NCBI GenBank assembly: GCA_009731375.1
Contig: BJOX01000020.1
Span: forward strand, 416,743 to 446,177
Source: Paulinella micropora
Taxonomy: Eukaryota; Cercozoa; Imbricatea; Euglyphida
Length of the DNA: 29,435 bases
Direction of reading: 5' to 3'
The notes under the pieces were generated by a model. It was given only the letters and a program-made list of their open reading frames with translations. It was not told the DNA's origin and made no database searches. This document shows, piece after piece, positions 19,424 to 29,435 of this stretch (position 1 is its first letter; every line of letters begins with the position of its first letter). Both the position numbers and the translations under genes were made by a program.

Positions 19424-19451
<28 letters not shown>

Positions 19452-19560
19452 ACTGCTACTACTACTACTACTACTACTACTACTTACTACTACTACTACA
19501 CTAGCACTGCTACTACTACTACACGACCACTGCTACCACTACTACTACTACTACTACACT
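19424..19560. repeat. TGC / TAC array
   Basis: (CTG)n passing into (TAC)n with CAC and ACG variants, in the position that TAC arrays take after module B. Confidence 0.93.
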
Positions 19561-19722
19561 ACTTTTTTTTTTACTGTATTTTGCTGAAATCACTGGCTGG
19601 TTGCCACATTTGCCTGTCTGGGCGTCGTGGGGGCACCGTTGACCCGCTTTACCTTTCATCTTCAAAAACTTGTCTACCGGATTCAAACACCTCTGCCCAT
19701 TTTACGTTACTGTAAAGGATGC
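19561..19722. other. Unique segment ending at a 10-N gap
   Basis: About 160 nt of unique sequence. Two plus frames stay open across most of it (one includes CHICLSGRRGG, the other TRFTFHLQKLVYRIQT), but neither has splice or family support. The gap is 19723-19732. Confidence 0.4.
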
Positions 19723-19747
19723 NNNNNNNNNNGTGTTTTGCCGGTGG

Positions 19748-19912
19748 TGAGTTTTTGGATGGCAGAAAAGGCTAACCATACAAAAAAGTCATTCAGTGGA
19801 AGCATACGTGCAAACATACAAAGACGCAAAGATACACGTATAATAAGCATTCTGTGCATGGGTGCCTTGCGTAGGCAATGCATTTCACTGCATTTCTTAC
19901 TACTAATACTAC
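19748..19912 (+). repeat. Dispersed repeat module C, copy 1
   Basis: GAGTTTTTGGATGGCAGAAA through AAGGCTAACCATACAAAAAA, CATACAAAGACGCAAAGATA and GCATGGGTGCCTTGCGTAGG to CACTGCATTTCTTACTACTA. Close copy at 20727-20882 with only a handful of differences. Confidence 0.9.
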
Positions 19913-19914
19913 TA

Positions 19915-20142
19915 CTAGGCCTAGGCCTTCGATTCAATGAAGTTAATATTTAACCTCTGGTCATCCATACAAATTGTTAGCTCAAGAGCTATTGATTTAA
20001 ATAGATGGTGACCTACTTCTTAAATTATTAAAAATAATCAAAAATTATATTCTTAAAATATTAAAATATTTTAAAGTAAAATAAAATAAAATAAAACGAA
20101 GTAAAATAAAATGAAAATAAAGATTATATATATATGAAGTTA
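19915..20142 (+). repeat. Dispersed repeat module A, copy 4
   Basis: ACTAGGCCTAGGCCTTCGAT boundary, ATGAAGTTA at 19937-19945, the CCTCTGGTCATCCATACAAA block, an AT-rich tract and a terminal ATGAAGTTA at 20134-20142. Here module C and a very short TAC stretch precede it. Confidence 0.88.
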
Positions 20143-20527
20143 ATAAAAAATTACATTAATCTGTTGCGAAATTAAAGTAAAGTTCTGGCTTCGTGAAAAA
20201 AAAACAACAAAAAAAATCGCCAGGGGGGTTATGGAAGCCGAGCAATTTACCGCTTCGGGCATTTAGACCATGATATGACCAGCTTCTTACCTGCGATATG
20301 CTCATCCTCTTACTGTGTATGCTATTGCATCTTTCTTTCCCTGTCTTGACAGTGTGTGTTGTCTTGGCTTTTGTCCGCCCTTACTTATTCTAATCTGTTT
20401 GTTTCCCTTTTGATTTTTAGTTTTTATCTTTTTTCTCAGTTTCATCTTTTGGTTTTTTTGTAATTTGACGCCAGTTCAATCACAATCATTAAAGATTCCA
20501 AGTGACTGAAAAAAAAAGAAAAAAAAA
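20143..20527 (+). mobile_element. Poly(A)-ended insert between modules A and B
   Basis: About 360 nt of unique, T-rich sequence ending ATTAAAGATTCC, then within about 15 nt a run of A with one G. ATTAAA is a known variant poly(A) signal and the spacing is right for a processed transcript. It sits exactly between module A copy 4 and module B copy 3, where the other copies also have poly(A) tracts. A retroposed 3' UTR, a SINE-like element or a genuine gene 3' end are the alternatives. No coding frame seen. Confidence 0.45.
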
Positions 20528-20581
20528 GTGGAAATAAATATGTATAAATGTAATATATATACTATGTATATATGTATATAT

Positions 20582-20728
20582 ACGTTGAGAGTATTATAGT
20601 CTCATTCAGTTATATATATAGCGGTGGCGCTCACAAAAGCTGGAAGACACGAGGTGACTCCACAAGGGGGTTTGGCTAACCACACTCCGGCGGAAGTGAT
20701 TAACGCTTAACTTGCCCCACACTCAGTT
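20582..20728 (+). repeat. Dispersed repeat module B, copy 3 (3' truncated)
   Basis: CGTTGAGAGTATTATAGTCT, GCGGTGGCGCTCACAAAAGC, GACACGAGGTGACTCCACAA and CCACACTCCGGC, ending at CCCACACTCAG. It then switches directly to module C instead of the GTATCATCTGATGAGG end of copies 1 and 2. Confidence 0.88.
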
Positions 20729-20873
20729 TTTGGATGGGCAGAAAAGGCTAACCATACAAAAAAAGTCGTTTAGTGGAAACATACGTGCAAACATACAAAG
20801 ACGCAAAGATACACGTATAATAAGCATTCTGTGCATGGGTGCCTTGCGTAGGCAATGCATTTCACTGCATTTC

Positions 20874-20882
<9 letters not shown>
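20727..20882 (+). repeat. Dispersed repeat module C, copy 2
   Basis: Nearly identical to copy 1 over about 155 nt (TTTTTGGATGGGCAGAAAAG to CACTGCATTTCTTACTACTA), leading into a long TAC array. Confidence 0.9.
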
Positions 20883-21515
<633 letters not shown>

Positions 21516-21570
21516 TGGAAAGTGTGGAGTGCCGACTCAGCTGCAACTGGCCTGCACTGTGCTCTCACAG

Positions 21571-23132
21571 GATCATGAGATGAGCGTCACGGTGCAGGAG
21601 ATCAAAGAGGACGACGTTCACTATTTTTCGCCCAACAGCGATGAGGTGGCTATTATATGTTATGATTTGAGACTGTTTTGAATGTTGTTTGTACATATGT
21701 GCGTGAGCAAGTATAAACTATTGCATACAGACACAATATCAGTGCGCCTGTAGTTTTATACCTCTGAAACATGAACACACAGACATACATGACGTAAACA
21801 TTTACGTGCCCTTGCTGTGGAGATAGTGCCTATTTCATCTAAATTTTAAGCTTTATACACTTGGACTAGCTGCTGAGTTCACACTACCTGTCTCTCTAAA
21901 TTCAACATACTAAAAATCTCTTACATAGAAGTGCCTCAATGTTTACATACGCATAACATGCATATATGCCCAGCATCAAAGTGAAAGCGCACACAGAGGT
22001 TTTCTACAAATCTTGTTGCGTGTTCAGACTCTGCATATTCTCTGGGATGGCGGGTTGGTCTGGAAGTCGGCAGGACAAGTCATCACAAGCTTTCGAGCAG
22101 AACAACCAATCCTGCAAGTAGTGTGGGCGTGTTTCTTCAACTTCCTCAGTGGCTGCCATGAAAGGTGAGGCCAAATGTTCACCGGCTCCATCCATATATT
22201 GTTGGTATAGGTCGCTCTGTCTCTTGCATCCCAACAAAGTCATGGTCTACCTGCCCAGGGGTAGGTTTGCTGCCTAGCTTATAGCATGTCGTTTTTCAGT
22301 CCACGAAGCCCAGCTATTGTATTATGGTGTATGCTTTGAACATATTGCTCATCGATGATAAAAGAAACCAGTGACGAATCAAAATTACTTGCTTTTTGCT
22401 ACCTACTTGTCAGCGGGCGATATTTATTCGGTGGCTATGCCGTGCCGGGTTAAAAAGCTGTGGGCTCTTCTTGAGGGTGTGTTGGTGGAGGGTCTACCTG
22501 CTGACACCGCCTTGAGTGAAGGCCCACCCGGCGAAGTGCCGCCCCGTCTCTTCAGTCTGCTGCATCCTTTGGAAGAGCTGAAGCCGTTGGCCTTGTTCGA
22601 TGCGGAGGAGGCCGCTGCGAGCACGCGCCCAACTGATGTGCTCAGCGACTTCGTCACCGACCCGGCCATCCGTACGACACACCGCTTGACCTTCTCCTCC
22701 ACTCATGACTTGTTCTTGATAGGTGTGGTCTTTACATCGCCTCACTTGCCCTTGCTGCTGACTTACCACTGCACCAAGCTCAGGCACTCTCTTTACATCA
22801 TCCGCCAGTCACGCTCGGAAGTGGCGAAGCGCTTGCAGATGGGTCTGCAGCACGGAGACGCCGCGGCTGGCGACCCTCCCGACTTGACTACGCTCAGTGC
22901 CCACGACAGCCCAGCCCGAACTACTTCCCTGCAGGGTAGCCCAGACTCGACACACAGCGGAGAAGATCTGCCGCATCGCATACACAGCGAGCTGTTCCTT
23001 GAGTGTGTGTGGCGCCAGGACTTCGTCTCGCCACAGTGTTCCTCCGTGTTTCTGGCCTGCGAGAAGAATCATATTCCCTTGATTTGCATATTTGAGGTAA
23101 TTGAAGATAATATAAGATGGTGTGCACAGTTT

Positions 23133-23189
<57 letters not shown>

Positions 23190-23202
23190 TTTCTTTCTCC
23201 GT

Positions 23203-23261
<59 letters not shown>

Positions 23262-23408
23262 TTTGTGTGCTTGTATTTGTGTTTATTTATGTGTGTGTGT
23301 GTGTGCGTGTGTTTTTGCTTTCATTTTTTGAATGTACTTTAGGCTTCGAATTGCCATCTGGTGGTGTTTCGACTCCGACCGCATGAATCACAACTCTCTC
23401 TTGGTCTG

Positions 23409-23454
<46 letters not shown>

Positions 23455-26400
23455 AGCCATTCGTTTTACCTTTCGTGTGTTTAGTCCCTGCGTTTGAGCT
23501 GAAAGTGAAAGCTGCTGTTCCGATCCGTTCTTGTTGGAACAACCTGTTGAACTTCCGGGCCATCACCGCAACAACTTCAAGCCAGCCTCCAGGCAGAGGG
23601 GCTGGAGTTGCAGGACACGAAGGCCCTGCGTCCCTCGAGCCCTTCAATTATGACATGTTGGTATCATATCTTGCCGCTTGACTTTTCTGGCCCTTCATTT
23701 TCCTTTTCTTGCCAGGTGCTCGAAATGGATGGGCGGCTGGCACTGTACTCTGGGTCGGAGCGGATTTCTACCGTCGCGTTGAATATCCTGCCTGTGTCTC
23801 CGAAACTTGAAGCTGATAGAATGGATCCTGTGGAAGGAGAAAAATCGCTTTTTTCTGAAAGTGTCATAAACTCACCTCCTCTGAATCTGAGCCCTATTCC
23901 TGCCAGAGAAACATTCGGTTCACCATTCGCTCCTTCAACTACACCGAAAACCACAGACGACATCGCAGATGAATCTTTTGAAGAAGGTCAACCTCACCGC
24001 CTTGTTACCTTTTCCCATCTTGGTTTGTATGGCAAGCAGGTGCCTTTGACGCAGAAATCGTTGATTTGAAAGATGTGGTTGGTGGTTCTGTCACTCTGGT
24101 CACTGGCGATGATCGGATGCTACGAGCTACGTTACCGGAATCCTTTCGTTCCCCACTCGTGATTGCCTGTCTGCGCGCGTTGCTGTCGGCAAAATCTCCT
24201 CCCAAGCTGCTACAGTGGTTGCGGATACAGCTTTTGCGTTTCCACGATTGCTCCCAGCAGGGACAATCTGCCCCAGTCACCGAGTGGAGAACTTTTGCTG
24301 AACTCTGCATACAAGCGATTTCAGGCCAGATGGACCCCACAGAGGAAAAGGCTACATCGGAAGGGTCAGCAGACGCGGCAAGTGATTTGCCGGTGGGTGA
24401 TTCCGCCTGGCTGCAGCTGCTCCAAAGCGATTACCACCGACACGTCGCCAGTTGTCGATTAGCTGGGCCCGCCGCGCTGGCTACGGAGCTGGAAGCCGCA
24501 TGGGCAAGCAGCGCCACTCAGCCTTTCTCGCCCTCTCCCACCTCGTACTCGCCTCCTGGGAAGCGCCGCAAAACTGGTCCCAAGGTGGTGCAAGACCAGG
24601 CTCCGGAGAGCTCCAAGCTCGTGCTGGCGCAGCAGGAAGCAACGCGCCTGCTAGAAACGCTCCACATGCTGTAAGTTCTACTTCACAAGCTTTAGAATGG
24701 AACAGTGTGCTTCTGGTGTGGTCTTAGGTACGAATGCTTCAAGCTGAACACGCTTGAGCACGCTTGGTTGCTTCCCCTTGGCATCCTCAATCACACAATG
24801 GTCTGGCCTTTCTGTCGAATGCTTGTGCAAGATTGATGTTGCCTTTGCAGGCCAAACAGTTGCGTCTGCCGCAGTACGAGGACCACTATTGGCGGGACCT
24901 GGGCCCAGTCTTGCTCGACACCGTTGTGGGAAGCGAAACGTTTCACGTAGGCTCAGCGTCGGCCATGCAGGACGGAGCGGCTGCAAGGCGCCGCAAGGTT
25001 GAAGTACCTACTCACACTCTTTTCTCACAGGTAACTGTTAGGTGACAGGCAAGGGCAAGGGCAAGGGCAAACCTGGTGAAGCTGAGGTGGAGAACGTGAA
25101 TGACTCGCAAGCAGAGTCGTTCGAAATCTTTGACGTGTACTCCTGGGTAGCGGATTCCCTGACCTGCGACAACGGAGGTAAGTCGTCAGTTGTGTGAATC
25201 TCTCCCTGCACAATATATATTTTTTCAGGCGAATCCGTTGAACTTCCCTTCCCTCCCATATTTCCCTTTGGCCATTGCGTCGGGAAGTTTTTGGAGGTTC
25301 TTTCTGCTTCCAAAAGCACCGCGCTGCAACCCGCAGAGCCTGCTGCTGCCCTGGCCGTTCCCTCCTCGCTGGACCGGCCGGACAGGACGCCTCGCCAAGC
25401 CGGGCGGCCCGGCTCCAAGCGGCTGGGTGTGCCCATGTTCCCACCCACGCTGCCTGCCGCTTCGCCCTTGGGCTTCCAGTCCCCGCTGATGCCTTACTTG
25501 AAGAGGTCTGCGGACGAGCCCTCTTCAGGCAAGCAGAGTGCTGGCAGGCCGCGCGTGCAACTAGAAGCGCGCCAAAACGCGTTCCCGTTGTTCTCGCCGT
25601 CGGCCTGGCACTCCTCCAGCCCCAAGCCAACCACCAAACCTATCCCCGCTCGTCCTGGCCCAGCGGAAAATACTGAGCCGGGCGCGGCTGGCAGCACTTG
25701 CATTCAGTTGGTCGATGCGATGACTGCCGAAGGTTTTGGTCTTGCGGACGTAGGCAGGCTGCCACTTGGTGTGGCATGGCCCTTGTTGGAAGTTCTCAAT
25801 CGCTTACGAGCCGATCCCCCACGGTGCTCAGCCTTGCTGTTTTCTCTTTTTATTCACTGGACGAGAGTACATTTGCCTATTTGTGATCAGGGATGCGTCG
25901 CCTGAAGTCTATCGCTTGCTTGCCCGCGAAGACATGGCCTGGATCGCTGAGCACCAGACGCCGCCACCTTACTGGGACCGCACTCCTGGACGAGCAGTGG
26001 AGTGGATGGCCAAAGGAGACGGGTCGCTGGCTTCATCCATGTCCCTCAACGATCGCTTGGAAGCCAAGCATGGAAACAACATCGCATTATCTGGCGACGA
26101 CGTAAGTTTCTTGCTTCTTTTCAAACGTGCTGTTCACTGAGAAAATTATCAAAGGATCACTGAGAAAATTTCATCGCGTCTATTTGTCTTTTCCTAGGTC
26201 GGATTCAGATTTGTATTGATGATTCATTATCTCGACTAGGAGAGCTCGATCTCTATTAGCTCTGTGCCATGTTCCTCCTTAAAACAATATTTCATGTTGT
26301 TTGTTTGCACGGGACTCGCAAAGCACACTTGTTTCCATGTCATTGCCGCTCTGCATAACCAGAACTGCAAGCTGACCCTAAGATCACTCTGCGCCGTCGC

Positions 26401-26466
26401 ATCCTTCCTTTCTCATCATTTTGTCGTCCCGTCCAACATTCATCATATACTTTGGTGGTTTTTGCT

Positions 26467-26535
<69 letters not shown>

Positions 26536-28783
26536 CCNNNNNNNNNNNNNNNNNNNNNNTTTTTTTTTTTGGGGCCCCCCCCCCCCCCCCCCCTTTTACA
26601 CACAACTCCCTCTGTCCTCGGTTCGCCGTTCTTGCAAAGTGGCATATTGACTGGGCTGTGCACCTGCTGTGGTGCTGCATATCGTGTAGGAGGTCGACAA
26701 GCAGGGCTCCGGGGCTTCGGACGGGACTCTGCTGGTCCAGGAGCAAAACGCCTGGGTGTTCCCAGAAGACCTCCGCCTGCGCGAAGCTACTCGCCTGTTG
26801 CGATCTGATCGCCTTTTGTGTGTCGCCCTCAGCAAAGCCGTGCTCGCAGAGACCGAGCACGACGTCAACCTTCTCACAGCAAAGCAGCAAAAGCGACTTC
26901 AGTACGTACTTCTGTTTTGCTGTTGTCTTAGCTGATTATTTATCCCACGTGCAGGTACTTGGCAGTCAGGGCGCTGGGTCTTCCAGTGGGTCGAGGCATG
27001 TTCACCCTGGCTTCCATCAACCCGATTCTGACGGAAGGGCTGCCGATTCCGGGTTTCAACCTCAACGGACGAGTCCCACCAAAGAACCACGATATTGAGA
27101 TAGATCTGAGTGAATTTCCTGCCAACTTCATGGATTGGCCCCAGTTCCACAATGGCGTCGCCAGCGGGCTGCGTGTGGCCCCTGGTCAAAGCCAAATATC
27201 TCGATACTGGATATTGTATAACCAACCTGCCGAGCTCACATTTTCTCATGCCGGCTTTCTTTTTGGGCTGGGACTTCAGGGACACTTGAATTCGCTGAAA
27301 CCCCCTGACTTCTACAGGTATGTTCCATCGCTTAAAAATCTTACCAAGCGCCTTTTTGCTTGTTCAGGTATTTGTCCAAGAAACACGAGCCTACAACGAT
27401 GGGTGTTCTGCTTGGGATCTCAGCTGCACGGCGAGGCTCAATGGACCCGACCGTTTCTACCATGCTCTGCCTGCATCACCCTGCACTGCTTCCCCCTGGC
27501 TTCCAAGAGATGGAAATCCCCTCTTTGATACAAACGTCTGCACTCATAGGCTTGGGTTTGTTGTATCAAGGCAGCGCGCATCGGTTAATGACTGAGGTGT
27601 TGTTGATGGAAATCAGTAAGCGCACCATGTCGGATAAAGATACAGACCGAGAAGGGTACAGTTTAGCGGCGGGCCTGTCCCTCGGTCTGGTGGTCCTGGG
27701 CAGAGGCAAGGACACAGCGGGATTGAGTGACCTGCGCCTGGAGGACCAGCTTGCAGCTTTCATCGACGGAGGAAGGCTTGGCACAGCATCGTCCGAAAAC
27801 CGCAGTTTCGGCATGATGGGTGATCCCCAAAGATCGGCGCATGGCGGGTTGTTTGATGAACCTGCCATCCAGAGACAGACTGCAGAATCCAGTCGCATCC
27901 GAGAAGGCGAGTATGTAAACCTCGATCTCACAGCTCCAGGTGCAACACTAGCTCTTGGCATGATGTTCATGAAGTCCAACAACGCCTCTGTGGCAGCCAG
28001 GCTGAGAATTCCCGACACGGCATTTCTCTTGGACTATGTGCGACCTGACTTTCTTCTCCTTCGAGTTCTCTCGCAAGGCTTGATTCTCTGGGATGCGGTC
28101 GCACCGACTTGGGTTTGGGTTGAGTCTCACCTCTCGCCTTTACTCCTCAAAAATGCCCGCTTGTTTCTGCCTCCTGCAACAAACGAAAATCCGTCTGTTG
28201 ATCGCGATATCAAGTCCTTGGAAACGAAAGAGAAAGTAGAGGAAAGTCCACCTTCGGCAAGCCCTTCGGTGGACGATGGCTCTGAAACGTTCTTGGACTT
28301 TGAGCTCATGCGCCAAAGCTACTGCAACGTCGTGGCAGGAGCTTGCTTGGCTTTGGGGCTTCGCTTCGCAGGCTCTTCCGACAAACGTACCGCGGAAGTG
28401 CTACGCTTCTATGTCACGTCGCTGTGCGATGTCAGGCGGCGCAAGGGAGCTCTGCGGGGTACTGATCACGCGCGACTGGACAGATCCACTCTTGACAACT
28501 GTCTGTGCCTGTGCGCCTTGAGTCTCGCGTTGGTGATGGCTGGGACTGGTGACTTGCCCACTTTCCAACTGCTGCGTGCTATCAGATGCACACGCGATCC
28601 AAAGATCACCTACGGCCACCACATGGCGACCCATATGGCCATCGGCTTTCTGTTCTTGGGAGGCTGCCGATGCAGCCTGAGCAACTCCTGCGAGTCAATT
28701 GCGGCCCTCATCTGCTCCCTGTTCCCTCGATTCCCACTCAACACCAGTGATAATCGTTATCACCTCCAAGCTTTGCGCCATAT
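21571..28783 (+). CDS. ANAPC1: Anaphase-promoting complex subunit 1 (APC1), 15 exons, partial at both ends
   Basis: APC1 is the largest scaffold subunit of the APC/C ubiquitin ligase, which marks cyclins and securin for destruction in mitosis. I read 15 exons: 21571-21645, 22028-22164, 22211-22260, 22414-23096, 23343-23403, 23485-23660, 23716-23986, 24040-24670, 24728-24800, 24851-24997, 25042-25177, 25229-25823, 25891-26101, 26690-26901 + 26955-27317, and 27368-28783 (16 segments counting the last pair separately). All have GT...AG introns and consistent phases, giving about 1,745 codons without a stop. Blocks recalled from human APC1 (about 1,944 residues) recur in order: FSLLHPLEE, LALYSG, YEDHYWRD, ALGLPVGRGMFTL, FHNGVASGL, PALLPPG, YQGSAHR, DREGYSLAAGL, LDLTAPGATLALGM, TSDNRYHLQALRH. 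The true N-terminus is not found; the last donor (28784) leads to exons beyond the window. The gene appears intact. Small shifts at weaker edges (44-nt intron at 24998-25041; 24801; 21571) are possible. Confidence 0.95.
23116..23304. repeat. TTTC, TTTA and GT repeats in an APC1 intron
   Basis: (TTTC)n at about 23130-23198, (TTTA)n at about 23203-23262 and (GT)n near 23290-23304 fill the intron 23097-23342. Confidence 0.95.
23411..23452. repeat. TC dinucleotide repeat in an APC1 intron
   Basis: (TC)n lies within the 81-nt intron 23404-23484 and may serve as part of its pyrimidine tract. Confidence 0.95.
24040..26101 (+). other. APC1 middle region with lineage-specific Pro/Ser insertion
   Basis: Exons here correspond to the APC1 middle domain: VTLVTGDDRMLRATLPE (human VTLELSNGSMVRITIPE), YECFKLNTLEHAW (YEELKLNTLMGEG), LPQYEDHYWRDLG (LGPYVDHYYRDYP) and LADVGRLPLGVAWP (LRDLETLPFGIALP). 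The exon at 25229-25823 carries about 120 residues of Pro/Ser/Ala-rich, probably disordered sequence (SPLG, SPLM, SPSA, SPKP) between FLEVLSASK and CIQLVDAMTAEGF, where human APC1 has a different, shorter linker. The preceding exon has a coding (GGGCAA)n run giving GKGKGKGK (25048-25071). Confidence 0.75.
26469..26593. repeat. Poly-C tracts and 22-N gap in an APC1 intron
   Basis: About 64 C, CTCCCC, a gap (26538-26559), a T run, GGGG and another C run, inside the intron 26102-26689. Pure homopolymer next to a gap suggests an assembly or base-calling problem. The rest of the intron (26102-26468 and 26594-26689) is unique and non-coding. Confidence 0.85.
26690..28783 (+). other. APC1 PC-repeat (proteasome/cyclosome) region
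   Basis: After the conserved ALGLPVGRGMFTL segment come PC-type repeats of the form (A/G)xxLGLxxxG: FHNGVASGLRVAP, AGFLFGLGLQGHL, MGVLLGISAARRGSM, LIGLGLLYQGSAHR, LAAGLSLGLVVLGRG, ATLALGMMFMKSNN, AGACLALGLRFAGSS, LALVMAGTGD and MAIGFLFLGGCRCSL. PC repeats form the toroid that APC1 shares with the proteasome subunits Rpn1 and Rpn2. The exon at 27368-28783 is 1,416 nt long, uninterrupted, and ends in phase 2 at CATAT/gtaagc within the LQALRH motif. Confidence 0.92.
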
Positions 28784-28838
28784 GTAAGCCTCACTCTTTC
28801 CTCTTTGGTTGCTTCTTTTTTCCTGCTTTCTATTGACT

Positions 28839-28919
28839 GTAGTAGTAGAAGTAGTAGTAGTAGTGGTAGTAGTAGTAGTAGTCGTAGTAGTAGTCGTAGT
28901 CGTAGTCGTAGTAGTAGTC

Positions 28920-28974
<55 letters not shown>

Positions 28975-28976
28975 CA
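28839..28976. repeat. TAG trinucleotide array in the last visible APC1 intron
   Basis: (TAG)n with AAG, TGG and TCG variants. It is not the reverse complement of the TAC arrays on the same reading (TAC reverse-complemented is GTA), and (GTA)n and (TAG)n are the same array in different frame, so this is the TAC family in inverted orientation relative to 13217-21515. Confidence 0.94.
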
Positions 28977-29064
28977 GTATTTCTGCGACTTCCTTCTCCC
29001 CTCATCGACGGAAAATCTCACCTTCAGTGTCAGGAAGGATGGGCGCACATGGCTGTCTGAGAAT

Positions 29065-29074
29065 ATATACATAT

Positions 29075-29112
<38 letters not shown>

Positions 29113-29134
29113 GCATACATGCATACAATACTTA

Positions 29135-29175
<41 letters not shown>

Positions 29176-29246
29176 CACTCACTCACTTACTCACTTGCTT
29201 GCTTGCTTACTTACTCGCTTACTTATCATGATCATCATTATCATGG

Positions 29247-29276
<30 letters not shown>
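29065..29276. repeat. TA, CTTA/CTCA/CTTG and ATT repeats
   Basis: (ATAC)/(TA)n at 29065-29115, (CTTA)n with CTCA and CTTG variants at about 29129-29224, and (ATT)n at 29247-29276. This lies in the APC1 intron or beyond. Confidence 0.94.
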
Positions 29277-29278
<2 letters not shown>

Positions 29279-29435
29279 CCCAATGGCCTCAAGGCGTTAA
29301 ACTGTGACGCCAACTCATAACCCTTTGGTGGTAGATGCTGGGGAGGAGGGTCGTTGCGCGCGTAAAAGATCTTAAACTCCGCATATGCTGGTTGATAGCC
29401 CAGGACCCAGCAGACACCAGATTGTTATGGGTGGG
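29277..29435 (-). mobile_element. Possible non-LTR retrotransposon 3' end (minus strand)
   Basis: Read on the minus strand, an open frame (YARNDPPPQHLPPKGYELAS, then QFNALRPLG) ends at a TGA immediately followed by (ATA)n at 29276-29247. An ORF ending just before a short A-rich trinucleotide tail is the arrangement of several non-LTR retrotransposon families. The 5' part runs off the window and no reverse transcriptase motif is visible, so this rests on layout alone. Confidence 0.3.

Larger units (their letters stand above)
21571..23986 (+). other. APC1 N-terminal beta-propeller exons and 300s-type loop
   Basis: These exons match the N-terminal WD40-like propeller of APC1: DETLHILWDGGLVWKSAG with human DEELYVAGNMVIWSKG, SLCLLHPNKVMVYLP with CICILQSSCINMHSIE, FSLLHPLEELKPL with FSMLHPLDEITPL, and VLEMDGRLALYSG with VLEGSGNLVLYTG. 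Between IIRQSRSEVAKRL and LFLECVWRQDF lies a Ser/Thr-rich loop of about 55 residues with two Ser-Pro sites (HDSPARTT, QGSPDST). It is in the position of the loop that in human APC1 is phosphorylated in mitosis to let CDC20 bind. Here the loop is shorter. Its role is inferred from position only. Confidence 0.8.

Noticed and set aside
20200-20515. Minus-strand exon with T-rich acceptor and GCAG/gtaaga donor
   Set aside because: All three minus frames contain stops between these sites; the T/A-rich edges are better explained by a poly(A)-ended plus-strand insert.
22494-22787. Minus-strand open frames opposite the APC1 exons (also 22793-23127, 24005-24340, 25025-25630, 27566-28018)
   Set aside because: They are shadows of GC-rich APC1 exons; the plus strand shows clear homology and consistent splicing.

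Overview
This window comes from a eukaryotic nuclear genome. It has spliceosomal introns with GT...AG ends, a conserved eukaryote-only protein (anaphase-promoting complex subunit 1, APC1), TATA-like and poly(A)-like signals, and a very heavy load of simple-sequence repeats with seven assembly gaps (runs of N). Coding exons are GC-rich and most APC1 introns are tiny (44-67 nt). I cannot assign a lineage; a microsatellite-rich protist or alga fits, but an animal is not excluded by sequence alone.

Layout. 1-803: purine and tetranucleotide repeats. 804-2359: mostly unique DNA ending in a basic, possibly coding segment with a clean splice donor. 2519-5117: long TATG, TATTC, CTTT and ATAC arrays, interrupted by a paired-hairpin element (3345-3481) and several exon-like islands. 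5118-6257: a candidate unknown gene with an Arg/Ser tract, a repeated EFE..F motif and an 8-residue Pro/Ser repeat. 6261-7134: a TTC array followed by a very pure 12-nt array (about 46 copies). 7350-9100: unassigned unique DNA. 9406-9596: a minus-strand candidate exon. 9607-13216: GATA, ACAG, GAAA and GAA/GGA arrays with small unique islands.

13217-21515 is dominated by TAC trinucleotide arrays embedded in a dispersed composite repeat made of recognisable modules (named A, B and C here). Module A occurs four times, B three times, C twice. Different poly(A)-ended inserts lie between A and B. One insert region holds a candidate two-exon gene (17388-19022) encoding a Gln-rich segment and a protein with four SLAPA.Q repeats.

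21571-28783 is the one gene I can identify with confidence: 15 exons of APC1 on the plus strand, every junction phase-consistent, running from the N-terminal beta-propeller to late in the proteasome/cyclosome (PC) repeats. Both ends of the gene are missing: the N-terminus is not recognised upstream and the C-terminus lies beyond the window. APC1 is the main scaffold of the APC/C ubiquitin ligase that drives exit from mitosis. Its neighbours here show no functional link to it. The last intron and the right edge carry TAG, TA and CTTA repeats and a possible retrotransposon 3' end on the minus strand.
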